Below the pieces are notes generated by a model. That model had not been told where the DNA came from. It saw only the letters and a list, made by a program, of their open reading frames with translations, and did not search any database. Positions 35,703-49,200 of a stretch of 64,000 nt of DNA are shown in pieces. The number at the start of each line of letters is the position of its first letter. The first letter of the stretch is position 1. The DNA comes from Magicicada septendecula (Eukaryota > Arthropoda > Insecta > Hemiptera > Cicadidae), in NCBI GenBank assembly GCA_034769895.1, contig CM068370.1, forward strand, positions 49,485,454-49,549,453. The letters run 5' to 3'. Position numbers and translations under genes: made by a program.

Positions 35703-37245
35703 GCAACATTACAAGAAATATTATGAATACAATTCTGGGTTAATACTTAACTCAGCTGTATTTTGTAAACCACTGGCTTATATTGATAACTGAATTAACT
35801 GCATTATTTTTGTTACTTGCGCAGTTCTGTACTGTTATTATTGTTAGACATATTATAGTTATTTAGTAAAGAAAAACATGTTTGACACCGAATTGTTTAT
35901 TAATGAGGTAAGTGTTCGTAATAGCAAATAAATTTGTATAAAGATAACACATTATTTTTTTGTCAGACATGTCCCTGTTGAGACATTTGGGCTTTGGTTT
36001 GGGTATCAGGAATTGAAATAGAATTTTTGTGCTACATCACAACGTTTCCTAAACATTAGAGTATAAAACACATAACAACTTAACTAGTTTTTACTTGGAT
36101 ATCGGGTGTTGAAGTAGAACTTTTTTGCTACGTCACAACAATAGAATTCAAAACAGATAACAACTTACTTATTTTTTACTTTTCTTACCGTGAAGTAACA
36201 GCTAATCTTTCTTCTGCTGGAATACACAGTCCAAACTTCGTGTTCTGGTTAGAAATGTCACCCCACTATATGACAACTATTCATTAAACGATGAAACACT
36301 GATTTAAAAATAAGAAAACAAAAATCGTCTTCATCATTTTTGAATAAGCTAACTAACGAATAAAATTGGCCGTGCGTCAAACGTAGGCCTATTATAGCTT
36401 TCGTCGGGTGTGCACCAAATCTCTTCGTTTTCTTCTTTTTTAAATAACTACATAATCATCAACTACTACATAAGTACTACAACTTAAATAACTAATACTT
36501 AAATAACTTCTCACATCATCTGCTAGTAACACATTAGCTTCACTCAAAGAAGAAATCTCGGTCACCGAAAAAGTGTGTGTTAGTCGCCAAGTGTGACACC
36601 CCCGCAGTCCAGCGTTTATGTCGCGGCGACAGAAACCAAGTGCGACCGTACCCTATATAGGCTTATAGAGAGGAGTGAGACTTTGATGACATGTAATAAC
36701 TAATGAAATATTAAAAAATAAATAATCGATTTATTGATTATTATAATAAAAGATATTTCATATTTAAAAGTCAAATATTAACTTAGAATTACATTTTGTA
36801 AGAAGCTACAATGCAAACACATACATCTTATATATATCGCACAAAAATAACATACAAAAATCAAAACATAAAACAGATATATTAAAAAAAATTATAAAAC
36901 TATTTAATTTGTTGAAAGTAGTATAATATTTATTAAATAAATTTGAAAGTGTACTATTAATATTTTTTTAAAAATAATATTTACTTCAAGCAAAAGGAAT
37001 TTTACAACACTGCACCAATCTTAAATTAAATACAAAACTATTTCCAATAAAAACTTAAAATTACTTATTACTTATTTCAAATCGAATATGTACGCTACTT
37101 ACACTAACGTATTTGTTTAGCTTTGTTAGATCATACTACTGTTTTTTAAAAGTTATTTATTTATAAATAATTGTTTATTTTTTACTTGCGTATCTGGTGT
37201 GTTGCCGCTGAGAAGCTATTGATGCGTGCTTGCGCGTGTACGACT
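34425..37245. other. No recognisable gene; two CA/GT microsatellites and a degenerate duplication
   Basis: (CA)30 at 35427-35486 and (GT)n at 35666-35699. At 36001-36095 and 36097-36180 two diverged copies of gggtatc(a)gg..ttgaa(a/g)tagaa..gctac(a/g)tcacaac..ataacaactta lie side by side. The rest is AT-rich with no exon signature. Confidence 0.5.
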
Positions 37246-40200
37246 CCTGGATGTTGATGATGATGGTGTGCTGGTTCCCACGTAAATTGTTAGTTGTCTG
37301 TGTTCCTTCTGCATGTTGATGATGATGATGTGCTGGTTCCCACGTAGATTGGTAGTTGTCTGTGTTCCTTCTGCATGTTGATGATGATGATGTGCTGGTT
37401 CCCACGTAGATTGTTAGTTGTCTGTGTTCCTTCTGCATATTGATGATGATGATGTGCTGGTTCCCACGTAGATTGTTAGTTGTCTGTGTTCCTACTGGAT
37501 GTTGATGATGATGGTGTGCTGGTTCCCACGTAGATTGTTAGTTGTCTGTGTTCCTTCTGCACGTTGATGATGATGATGTGCTGGTTCCCACGTAGATTGT
37601 TAGTTGTCTGTGTTCCTACCGCATGTTGATGTTGATGATGTGCTGGTTCCCACGTAGATTGTTAGTTGTCTGTGTTCCTACCGCATGTTGATGATGATGA
37701 TGTGCTGGTTCCCACGTAGATTGTTAGTTGTCTGTGTTCTTACTGGATGTTGATGATGATGGTGTGCTGGTTCCCACGTAGATTGTTAGTTGTCTGTGTT
37801 CCTTCTGGATGTCGATGATGATGGTGTGCTGGTTCCCACGTAGATTGTTAGTTGTCTGTGTTCCTACCGCATGTTGATGTTGATGATGTGCTGGTTCCCA
37901 CGTAGATTGTTAGTTGTCTGTGTTCCTACTGGATGTTGATGATGATGATGTGCTGGATCCCACGTAGATTGTTAGTTGTCTGTGTTCCTACCGCATCTTG
38001 ATGTTGATGATGATGATGTGCTGGTTCCCACGTAGATTGTTAGTTGTATGTGTTCCTACCGCATGTTGATGTTGATGATGATGATGTTCTGGTTCCCACG
38101 TAGATTGTTAGTTGTCTGTGTTCCTTCTGCATGTTGATGATGATGATGTGCTGGTTCCCACGTAGATTGTTAGTTGTCTGTGTTCCTACTGGATGTTGAT
38201 GATGATGGTGTGCTGGTTCCCACGTAGATTGTTAGTTGTCTGTGTTCCTTCTGCATGTTGATGATGATGATGTGCTGGTTCCCACGTAGATTGGTAGTTG
38301 TCTGTGTTCCTTCTGCATGTTGATGATGATGATGTTCTGGTTCCCACGTAGATTGTTAGTTGTCTGTGTTCCTACCGCATGTTGATGATGATGATGTGCT
38401 GGTTCCCACGTACATTGTTAGTTGTCTGTGTTCCTACTGGATGTTGATGATGATGGTGTGCTGGTTCCCACGTAGACTGTTAGTTGTCTGTGTTCCTACC
38501 GCATGTTGATGTTGATGATGTGCTGGTTCCCACGTAGATTGTTAGTTGTCTGTGTTCCTACTGGATGTTGATGATGATGATGTGCTGGTTCCCACGTAGA
38601 TTGTTAGTTGTCTGTGTTCCTACTGGTTGTTGATGATGACGGTGTGCTGGTTCCCACGTAGATTGTTAGTTGTCTGTGTTCCTACCGCATGTTGATGTTG
38701 ATGATGTGCTGGTTCCCACGTAGATTGTTAGTTGTCTGTGTTCCTACCGCATGTTGATGTTGATGATGTGCTGGTTCCCACGTAGAATGTTAGATGTCTG
38801 TGTTCCTACCGCATGTTGATGATGATGATGTGCTGGTTCCCACGTAGATTGTAAGTTGTCTGTGTTCCTTCTGGATGTTGATGATGATGGTGTGCTGGTT
38901 CCCACGTAGATTGTTAGTTGTCTGTGTTCCTACCGCATGTTGATGTTGATGATGTGCTGGTTCCCACGTAGATTGTTAGTTGTCTGTGTTCCTACTGGAT
39001 GTTGATGATGATGATGTGCTGGTTCCCACGTAGATTGTTAGTTGTCTGTGTTCCTACCGCATGTTGATGATGATGATGTGCTGGTTACCACGTAGATTGT
39101 TAGTTGTCTGTGTTCCTTCTGGATGTTGATGATGATGGTGTGCTGGTTCCCACGTAGATTGTTAGTTGTCTGTGTTCCTTCTGCATGTTGATGATGATGA
39201 TGTGCTGGTTCCCACGTAGATTGTTAGTTGTCTGTGTTCCTACTGGATGTTGATGATGATGGTGTGCTGGTTCCCACGTAGAATGTTAGTTGTCTGTGTT
39301 CCTACCGCATGTTGATGTTGATGATGTGCTGGTTCCCACGTAGATTGTTAGTTGCCTGTGTTCCTACCGCATGTTGATGACGATGATGTGCTGGTTCCCA
39401 CGTAGATTGTTAGTTGTCTGTGTTCCTTCTGGATGTTGATGATGATGGTGTGCTGGTTCCCACGTAGATTGTTAGTTGTCTGTGTTCCTTCTGCATATTG
39501 ATGATGATGATGTGCTGGTTCCCACGTAGATTGTTAGTTGTCTGTGTTCCTACTGGATGTTGATGATGATGGTGTGCTGGTTCCCACGTAGATTGTTAGT
39601 TGTCTGTGTTCCTTCTGCACGTTGATGATGATGATGATGTGCTGGTTCCCACGTAGATTGTTAGTTGTCTGTGTTCCTACCGCATGTTGATGTTGATGAT
39701 GTGCTGGTTCCCACGTAGATTGTTAGTTGTCTGTGTTCCTACCGCATGATGATGATGATGATGATGTGCTGGTTCCCACGTAGATTGTTAGTTGTCTGTG
39801 TTCTTACTGGATGTTGATGATGATGGTGTGCTGGTTCCCACGTAGATTGTTAGTTGTCTGTGTTCCTTCTGGATGTTGATGATGATGGTGTGCTGTTTCC
39901 CACGTAGATTGTTAGTTGTCTGTGTTCCTACCGCATGTTGAAGTTGATGATGTGCTGGTTCCCACGTAGATTGTTAGTTGTCTGTGTTCCTACTGGATGT
40001 TGATGATGATGATGTGCTTGTTCCCACGTAGATTGTTAGTTGTCTGTGTTCCTACCGAATCTTGATGTTGATGATGATGATGTGCTGGTTCCCACGTAGA
40101 TTGTTAGTTGTCTGTGTTCCTACCGCATGTTGATGTTGATGATGATGATGTTCTGGTTCCCACGTAGATTGTTAGTTGTCTGTGTTCCTTCTGCATGTTG

Positions 40201-43200
40201 ATGATGTTGATGTGCTGGTTCCCACGTAGATTGTTAGTTGTCTGTGTTCCTACTGGATGTTGATGATGATGGTGTGCTGGTTCCCACGTAGATTGTTAGT
40301 TGTCTGTGTTCCTTCTGCATGTTGATGATGATGATGTGCTGGTTCCCACGTAGATTGGTAGTTGCCTGTGTTCCTTCTGCATGTTGATGATGATGATGTT
40401 CTGGTTCCCACGTAGATTGTTAGTTGTCTGTGTTCCTACCGCATGTTGATGATGATGATGTGCTGGTTCCCACGTAGATTGTTAGTTGTCTGTGTTCCTA
40501 CCGCATGTTGATGTTGATGATGATGGTGTGCTGGTTCCCACGTAGATTGTTAGTTGTCTGTGTTCCTACCGCATGTTGATGTAGATGATGTGCTGGTTCC
40601 CACGTAGATTGTTAGTTGTCTGTGTTCCTACTGGATGTTGATGATGATGATGTGCTGGTTCCCACGTAGATTGTTAGTTGTCTGTGTTCCTACTGGTTGT
40701 TGATGATGACGGTGTGCTGGTTCCCACGTAGATTGTTAGTTGTCTGTGTTCCTACCGCATGTTGATGTTGATGATGTGCTGGTTCCCACGTAGATTGTTA
40801 GTTGTCTGTGTTCCTTCTGGATGTTGATGATGATGGTGTGCTGGTTCCCACGTAGATTGTTAGTTGTCTGTGTTCCTAACGCATGTTGATGATGATGATG
40901 TGCTGGTTCCCACGTAGATTGTAAGTTGTCTGTGTTCCTTCTGGATGTTGATGATGATGGTGTGCTGGTTCCCACGTAGATTGTTAGTTGTCTGTGTTCC
41001 TACCGCATGTTGATGTTGATGATGTGCTGGTTCCCACGTAGATTGTTAGTTGTCTGTGTTCCTACTGGATGTTGATGATGATGATGTGCTGGTTCCCACG
41101 TAGATTGTTAGTTGTCTGTGTTCCTACCGCATGTTGATGATGATGATGTGCTGGTTACCACGTAGATTTTTAGTTGTCTGTGTTCCTTCTGGATGTTGAT
41201 AATGATGGTGTGCTGGTTCCCACGTATATTGTTAGTTGTCTGTGTTCCTTCTGCATGTTGATGATGATGATGTGCTGGTTCCCACGTAGATTGTTAGTTG
41301 TCTGTGTTCCTACTGGATGTTGATGATGATGGTGTGCTGGTTCCCACGTAGAATGTTAGTTGTATGTGTTCCTACCGCATGTTGATGTTGATGATGTGCT
41401 GGTTCCCACGTAGATTGTTAGTTGCCTGTGTTCCTACCGCATGTTGATGATGATGATGTGCTGGTTCCCACGTAGATTGTTATTTGTCTGTGTTCCTTCT
41501 GGATGTTGATGATGATGGTGTGCTGGTTCCCACGTAGATTGTTAGTTGTCTGTGTTCCTACCGCATGTTGATGTTGATGATGTGCTGGTTCCCACGTAGA
41601 TTGTTAGTTGTCTGTGTTCCTACTGGATGTTGATGATGATGATGATGTGCTGGTTCCCACGTAGATTGTTAGTTGTCTGTGTTCCTACCGCATGTTGTTG
41701 TTGATGATGATGATGTTCTGGTTCCCACGTAGATTGTTAGTTGTCTGTGTTCCTTCTGCATGTTGATGATGATGATGTGCTGGTTCCCACGTAGATTGTT
41801 AGTTGTCTGTGTTCCTACTGGAAGTTGATGATGATGGTGTTCTGGTTCCCACGTAGATTGTTAGTTGTCTGTGTTCCTTCTGCATGTTGATGATGATGAT
41901 GTGCTGGTTCCCACGTAGATTGGTAGTTGCCTGTGTTCCTTCTGCATGTTGATGATGATGATGTTCTGGTTCCCACGTAGATTGTTAGTTGTCTGTGTTC
42001 CTACCGCATGTTGATGATGATGATGTGCTGGTTCCCACGTAGATTGTTAGTTGTCTGTGTTCCTACTGGATGTTGATGATGATGGTGTGCTGGTTCCCAC
42101 GTAGATTGTTAGTTGTCTGTGTTCCTACCGCATGTTGATGTTGATGATGTGCTGGTTCCCACGTAGATTGTTAGTTGTCTGTGTTCCTACTGGATGTTGA
42201 TGATGATGATGTGCTGGTTCCCACGTAGATTGTTAGTTGTCTGTGTTCCTACTGGATGTTGACGATGATAGTGTGCTGGTTCCCACGTAGATTGTTAGTT
42301 GTCTGTGTTCCTACCGCATGTTGATGTTGATGATGTGCTGGTTCCCACGTAGATTGTTAGTTGCCTGTGTTCCTACCGCATGTTGATGTTGATGATGTGC
42401 TGGTTCCCACGTAGAATGTTAGTTGTCTGTGTTCCTACCGCATGTTGATGATGATGATATGGTGGTTCCCACGTAGATTGTTAGTTGTCTGTGTTCCTTC
42501 TGGATGTTGATGATGATGGTGTGCTGGTTCCGACGTAGATTTTTAGTTGTCTGTGTTCCTACCGCATGTTGATGTTGATGATGTGCTGGTTCCCACGTAG
42601 ATTGTTAGTTGTCTGTGTTCCTACCGCATGTTGATGTTGATGATGTGCTGGTTCCCACGTAGATTGTTAGTTGCCTGTGTTCCTACCGCATGTTGATGAT
42701 GATGATGTGCTGGTTCCCACGTAGATTGTTAGTTGTCTGTGTTCCTTCTGGATGTTGATGATGATGGTGTGCTGGTTCCCACGTAGATTGTTAGTTGTCT
42801 GTGTTCCTAACGCATGTTGATTATGATGATGTGCTGGTTCCCACGTAGATTGTTAGTTGTCTGTGTTCCTACTGGAAGTTGATGATGATGGTGTGCTGGT
42901 TCCCACGTAGATTGTTAGTTGTCTGTGTTCCTTCTGCATGTTGATGATGAAGATGTGCTGGTTCCCACGTAGATTGGTAGTTGTCTGTGTTCCTTCTGCA
43001 TGTTGATGATGATGATGTTCTGGTTCCCACGTAGATTGTTAGTTGTCTGTGTTCCTTCTGCATGTTGATGATGATGATGTGCTGGTTCCCACGTAGATTG
43101 TTAGTTGTCTGTGTTCCTACTGGAAGTTGATGATGATGGTGTGCTGGTTCCCACGTAGATTGTTAGATGTCTGTGTTCCTTCTGCATGTTGATGATGATG

Positions 43201-46200
43201 ATGTGCTTGTTCCCACGTAGATTGGTAGTTGTCTGTGTTCCTTCTGCATGTTGATGATGATGATGTTCTGGTTCCCACGTAGATTGTTAGTTGTCTGTGT
43301 TCCTACCGCATGTTGATGATGATGATGTGCTGGTTCCCACGTAGATTGTTAGTTGTCTGTGTTCCTACTGGATGTTGATGATAATGGTGTGCTGGTTCCC
43401 ACGTAGATTGTTAGTTGTCTGTGTTCCTACCGCATGTTGATGTTGATGATGTGCTGGTTCCCACGTAGAATGTTAGTTGTCTGTGTTCCTACCGCATGTT
43501 GATGATGATGATGTGCTGGTTCCCACGTAGATTGTTAGTTGTCTGTGTTCCTTCTGGATGTTGATGATGATGGTGTGCTGGTTCCCACGTAGATGGTTAG
43601 TTGTCTGTGTTCCTACCGCATGTTGATGTTGATGATGTGCTGGTTCCCACGTAGATTGTTAGTTGTCTGTGTTCTTACTGGATGTTGATGATGATGATGT
43701 GCTGGTTCCCACGTAGATTGTAAGTTGTCTGTGTTCCTTCTGGATGTTGATGATGATGGTGTGCTGGTTCCCACGTAGATTGTTAGTTGTCTGTGTTCCT
43801 ACCGCATGTTGATGTTGATGATGTGCTGGTTCCCACGTAGGTTGTTAGTTGTCTGTGTTCCTACTGGATGTTGATGATGATGATGTGCTGGTTCCCACGT
43901 AGATTGTTAGTTGTCTGTGTTCCTACCGCATGTTGATGATGATGATGTGCTGGTTACCACGTAGATTGTTAGTTGTCTGTGTTCCTTCTGGATGTTGATA
44001 ATGATGGTGTGCTGGTTCCCACGTAGATTGTTAGTTGTCTGTGTTCCTTCTGCATGTTGATGATGATGATGTGCTGGTTCCCACGTAGATTGTTAGTTGT
44101 CTGTGTTCCTACTGGATGTTGATGATGATGGTGTGCTGGTTCCCACGTAGAATGTTAGTAGTATGTGTTCCTACCGCATGTTGATGTTGATGATGTGCTG
44201 GTTCCCACGTAGATTGTTAGTTGCCTGTGTTCCTACCGCATGTTGATGATGATGATGTGCTGGTTCCCACGTAGATTGTTAGTTGTCTGTGTTCCTACCG
44301 CATGTTGATGTTGATGATGTGCTGGTTCCCACGTAGATTGTTAGTTGTCTGTGTTCCTACTGGATGTTGATGATGATGATGTGCTGGTTCCCACGTAGAT
44401 TGTTAGTTGTCTGTGTTCCTACCGCATGTTGATGTTGATGATGATGATGATGTGCTGGTTCCCACGTAGATTGTTAGTTGTCTGTGTTCCTACCGCATGT
44501 TGTTGTTGATGATGATGATGTTCTGGTTCCCACGTAGATTGTTAGTTGTCTGTGTTCCTTCTGCATGTTGATGATGATGATGTGCTGGTTCCCACGTAGA
44601 TTGTTAGTTGTCTGTGTTCCTACTGGAAGTTGATGATGATGGTGTGCTGGTCCCCACGTAGATTGTTAGTTGTCTGTGTTCCTTCTGCATGTTGATGATG
44701 ATGATGTGCTGGTTCCCACGTAGATTGGTAGTTGCCTGTGTTCCTTCTGCATGTTGATGATGATGATGTTCTGGTTCCCACGTAGATTGTTAGTTGTCTG
44801 TGTTCCTACCGCATGTTGATGATGATGATGATGTGCTGGTTCCCACGTAGATTGTTAGTTGTCTGTGTTCCTACTGGATGTTGATTATGATGGTGTGCTG
44901 GTTCCCACGTAGATTGTTAGTTGTCTGTGTTCCTACCGCATGTTGATGTTGATGATGTGCTGGTTCCCACGTAGATTGTTAGTTGTCTGTGTTCCTCCTG
45001 GATGTTGATGATGATGATGTGCTGGTTCCCACGTAGATTGTTAGTTGTCTGTGTTCCTACTGGATGTTGATGATGATGGTGTGCTGGTTCCCACGTAGAT
45101 TGTTAGTTGTCTGTGTTCCTACCGCATGTTGATGTTGATGATGTGCTGGTTCCCACGTAGATTGTTAGTTGCCTGTGTTCCTACCGCATGTTGATGTTGA
45201 TGATGTGCTGGTTCCCACGTAGAATGTTAGTTGTCTGTGTTCCTACCGCATGTTGATGATGATGATATGGTGGTTCCCACGTAGATTGTTAGTTGTCTGT
45301 GTTCCTTCTGGATGTTGATGATGATGGTGTGCTGGTTCCGACGTAGATTGTTAGTTGTCTGTGTTCCTACCGCATTTTGATGTTGATGATGTGCTGGTTC
45401 CCACGTAGATTGTTAGTTGTCTGTGTTCCTACCGCATGTTGATGTTGATGATGTGCTGGTTCCCACGTAGATTGTTAGTTGCCTGTGTTCCTACCGCATG
45501 TTGATGATGATGATGTGCTGGTTCCCACGTAGATTGTTAGTTGTCTGTGTTCCTTCTGGATGTTGATGATGATGGTGTGCTGGTTCCCACGTAGATTGTT
45601 AGTTGTCTGTGTTCCTAACGCATGTTGATGATGATGATGTGCTGGTTCCCACGTAGATTGTTAGTTGTCTGTGTTCCTATTGGAAGTTGATGATGATGGT
45701 GTGCTGGTTCCCACGTAGATTTTAGTTGTCTGTGTTCCTTCTGCATGTTGATGATGAAGATGTGCTGGTTCCCACGTAGATTGGTAGTTGTCTGTGTTCC
45801 TTCTGCATGTTGATGATGATGATGATGTTCTGGTTCCCACGTAGATTGTTAGTTGTCGGTGTTCCTTCTGCATGTTGATGATGATGATGTGCTGGTTCCC
45901 ACGTAGATTGTTAGTTGTCTGTGTTCCTACTGGATTTTGATGATAATGGTGTGCTGGTTCCCACGTAGATTGTTAGTTGTCTGTGTTCCTACCGCATGTT
46001 GATGTTGATGATGTGCTGGTTCCCACGTAGAATGTTAGTTGTCTGTGTTCCTACCGCATGTTGATGATGATGATGTTCTGGTTCCCACGTAGATTGTTAG
46101 TTGTCTGTGTTCCTACCGCATGTTGATGATGATGATGATGTGCTGGTTCCCACGTAGATTGTTAGTTGCCTGTGTTCCTACCGCATGTTGATGATGATGA

Positions 46201-49200
46201 TGTGCTGGTTCCCACGTAGATTGTTAGTTGTCTGTGTTCCTTCTGGATGTTGATGATGATGGTGTGCTGGTTCCCACGTAGATTGTTAGTTGTCTGTGTT
46301 CCTACCGCATGTTGATGATGATGATGTGCTGGTTCCCACGTAGATTGTTAGTTGTCTGTGTTCCTACTGGATTTTGATGATGATGATGTGCTGGTTCCCA
46401 CGTAGATTGTTAGTTGTCTGTGTTCCTACCGCATGTTGATGTTGATGATGATGATGTGCTGGTTCCCACGTAGATTGTTAGTTGTCTGTGTTCCTACCGC
46501 ATGTTGATGTTGATGATGATGATGTTCTGGTTCCCAGGTAGATTGTTAGTTGTCTGTGTTCCTTCTGCATGTTGATGATGATGATGTTCTGGTTCCCACG
46601 TAGATTGGTAGTTGTCTGTGTTCCTTCTGCATGTTGATGATGATGATGTGCTGGTTCCCACGTAGATTGTTAGTTGTCTGTGTTCCTTCTGCATATTGAT
46701 GATGATGATGTGCTGGTTCCCACGTAGATTGTTAGTTGTCTGTGTTCCTACTGGATGTTGAAGATGATGGTGTGCTGGTTCCCACGTAGATTGTTAGTTG
46801 TCTGTGTTATTTCTGCACGTTGATGATGATGATGTGCTGGTTCCCACGTAGATTGTTAGTTGTCTGTGTTCCTACCGCATGTTGATGTTGATGATGTGCT
46901 GGTTCCCACGTAGATTGTTAGTTGTCTGTGTTCCTACCGCATGTTGATGATGATGATGTGCTGGTTCCCACGTAGATTGTTAGTTGTCTGTGTTCTTACT
47001 GGATGTTGATGATGATGGTGTGCTGGTTCCCACGTAGATTGTTAGTTGTCTGTGTTCCTTCTGGATGTTGATGATGATGGTGTGCTGGTTCCCACGTAGA
47101 TTGTTAGTTGTCTGTGTTCCTACCGCATGTTGATGTTGATGATGTGCTGGTTCCCACGTAGATTGTTAGTTGTCTGTGTTCCTACTGGATGTTGATGATG
47201 ATGATGTGCTGGTTCCCACGTAGATTTTTAGTTGTCTGTGTTCCTACCGCATCTTGATGTTGACGATGATGATGTGCTGGTTCCCACGTAGATTGTTAGT
47301 TGTCTGTGTTCCTACCGCATGTTCATGTTGATGATGATGATGTTCTGGTTCCCACGTAGATTGTTAGTTGTCTGTGTTCCTTCTGCATGTTGATGATGAT
47401 GATTTGCTGGTTCCCACGTAGAGTGTTAGTTGTCTGTGTTCCTACTGGATGTTGATGATGATGGTGTGCTGGTTCCCACGTAGATTGTTAGTTGTCTGTG
47501 TTCCTTCTGCATGTTGATGATGATGGTGCGCTGGTTCCCACGTAGATTGGTAGTTGTCTGTGTTCCTTCTGCATGTTGATGATGATGGTGTTCTGGTTCC
47601 CACGTAGATTGTTAGTTGTCTGTGTTCCTACCGCATGTTGATGATGATGATGATGTGCTGGTTCCCACGTAGATTGTTAGTTGTCTGTGTTCCTACTGGA
47701 TGTTGATGATGATGGTGTGCTGGTTCCCACGTAGATTGTTAGTTGTCTGTGTTCCTACCGCATGTTGATGTTGATGATGTGCTGGTTCCCACGTAGATTG
47801 TTAGTTGTCTGTGTTCCTACTGGATGTTGATGATGATGATGTGCTGGTTCCCACGTAGATTGTTAGTTGTCTGTGTTCCTACTGGTTGTTGATGATGACG
47901 GTGTGCTGGTTCCCACGTAGATTGTTAGTTGTCTGTGTTCCTACCGCATGTTGATGTTGATGATGTGCTGGTTCCCGCGTAGATTGTTAGTTGTCTGTGT
48001 TCCTACCGCATGTTGATGTTGATGATGTGCTGGTTCCCACGTAGAATGTTAGATGTCTGTGTTCCTACCGCATGTTGATGATGATGATGTGCTGGTTCCC
48101 ACGTAGATTGTAAGTTGTCTGTGTTCCTTCTGGATGTTGATGATGATGGTGTGCTGGTTCCCACGTAGATTGTTAGTTGTCTGTGTTCCTACCGCATGTT
48201 GATGTTGATGATGTGCTGGTTCCCACGTAGATTGTTAGTTGTCTGTGTTCCTACTGGATGTTGATGATGATGATGTGCTGGTTCCCACGTAGATTGTTAG
48301 TTGTCTGTGTTCCTACCGCATGTTGATGTTGATGATGATGATGATGTGCTGGTTCCCACGTAGATTGTTAGTTGTCTGTGTTCCTACCGCATGTTGTTGT
48401 TGATGATGATGATGTTCTGGTTCCCACGTAGATTGTTAGTTGTCTGTGTTCCTTCTGCATGTTGATGATGATGATGTGCTGGTTCCCACGTAGATTGTTA
48501 GTTGTCTGTGTTCCTACTGGATGTTGATGATGATGGTGTGCTGGTTCCCACGTAGAATGTTAGTTGTCTGTGTTCCTACCGCATGTTGATGTTGATGATG
48601 TGCTGGTTCCCACGTAGATTGTTAGTTGCCTGTGTTCCTACCGCATGTTGATGATGATGATGTGCTGGTTCCCACGTAGATTGTTAGTTGTCTGTGTTCC
48701 TTCTGGATATTGATGATGATGGTGTGCTGGTTCCCACGTAGATTGTTAGTTGTCTGTGTTCCTACCGCATGTTGATGTTGATGATGTGCTGGTTCCCACG
48801 TAGATTGTTAGTTGTCTGTGTTCCTACTGGATGTTGATGATGATGATGTGCTGGTCCCCACGTAGATTGTTAGTTGTCTGTGTTCCTACCGCATGTTGAT
48901 GTTGATGATGTGCTGGTTCCCACGTAGATTGTTAGTTGCCTGTGTTCCTACCGCATGTTGATGATGATGATGTGCTGGTTCCCACGTAGATTGTTATTTG
49001 TCTGTGTTCCTACTGGATGTTGATGATGATGGTGTGCTGGTTCCCACGTAGATTGTTAGTTGTCTGTGTTCCTACCGCATGTTGATGTTGATGATGTGCT
49101 GGTTCACACGTAGATTGTTAGTTGTCTGTGTTCCTACTGGATGTTGATGATGATGATGTGCTGGTTCCCACGTAGATTGTTAGTTGTCTGTGTTCCTACT

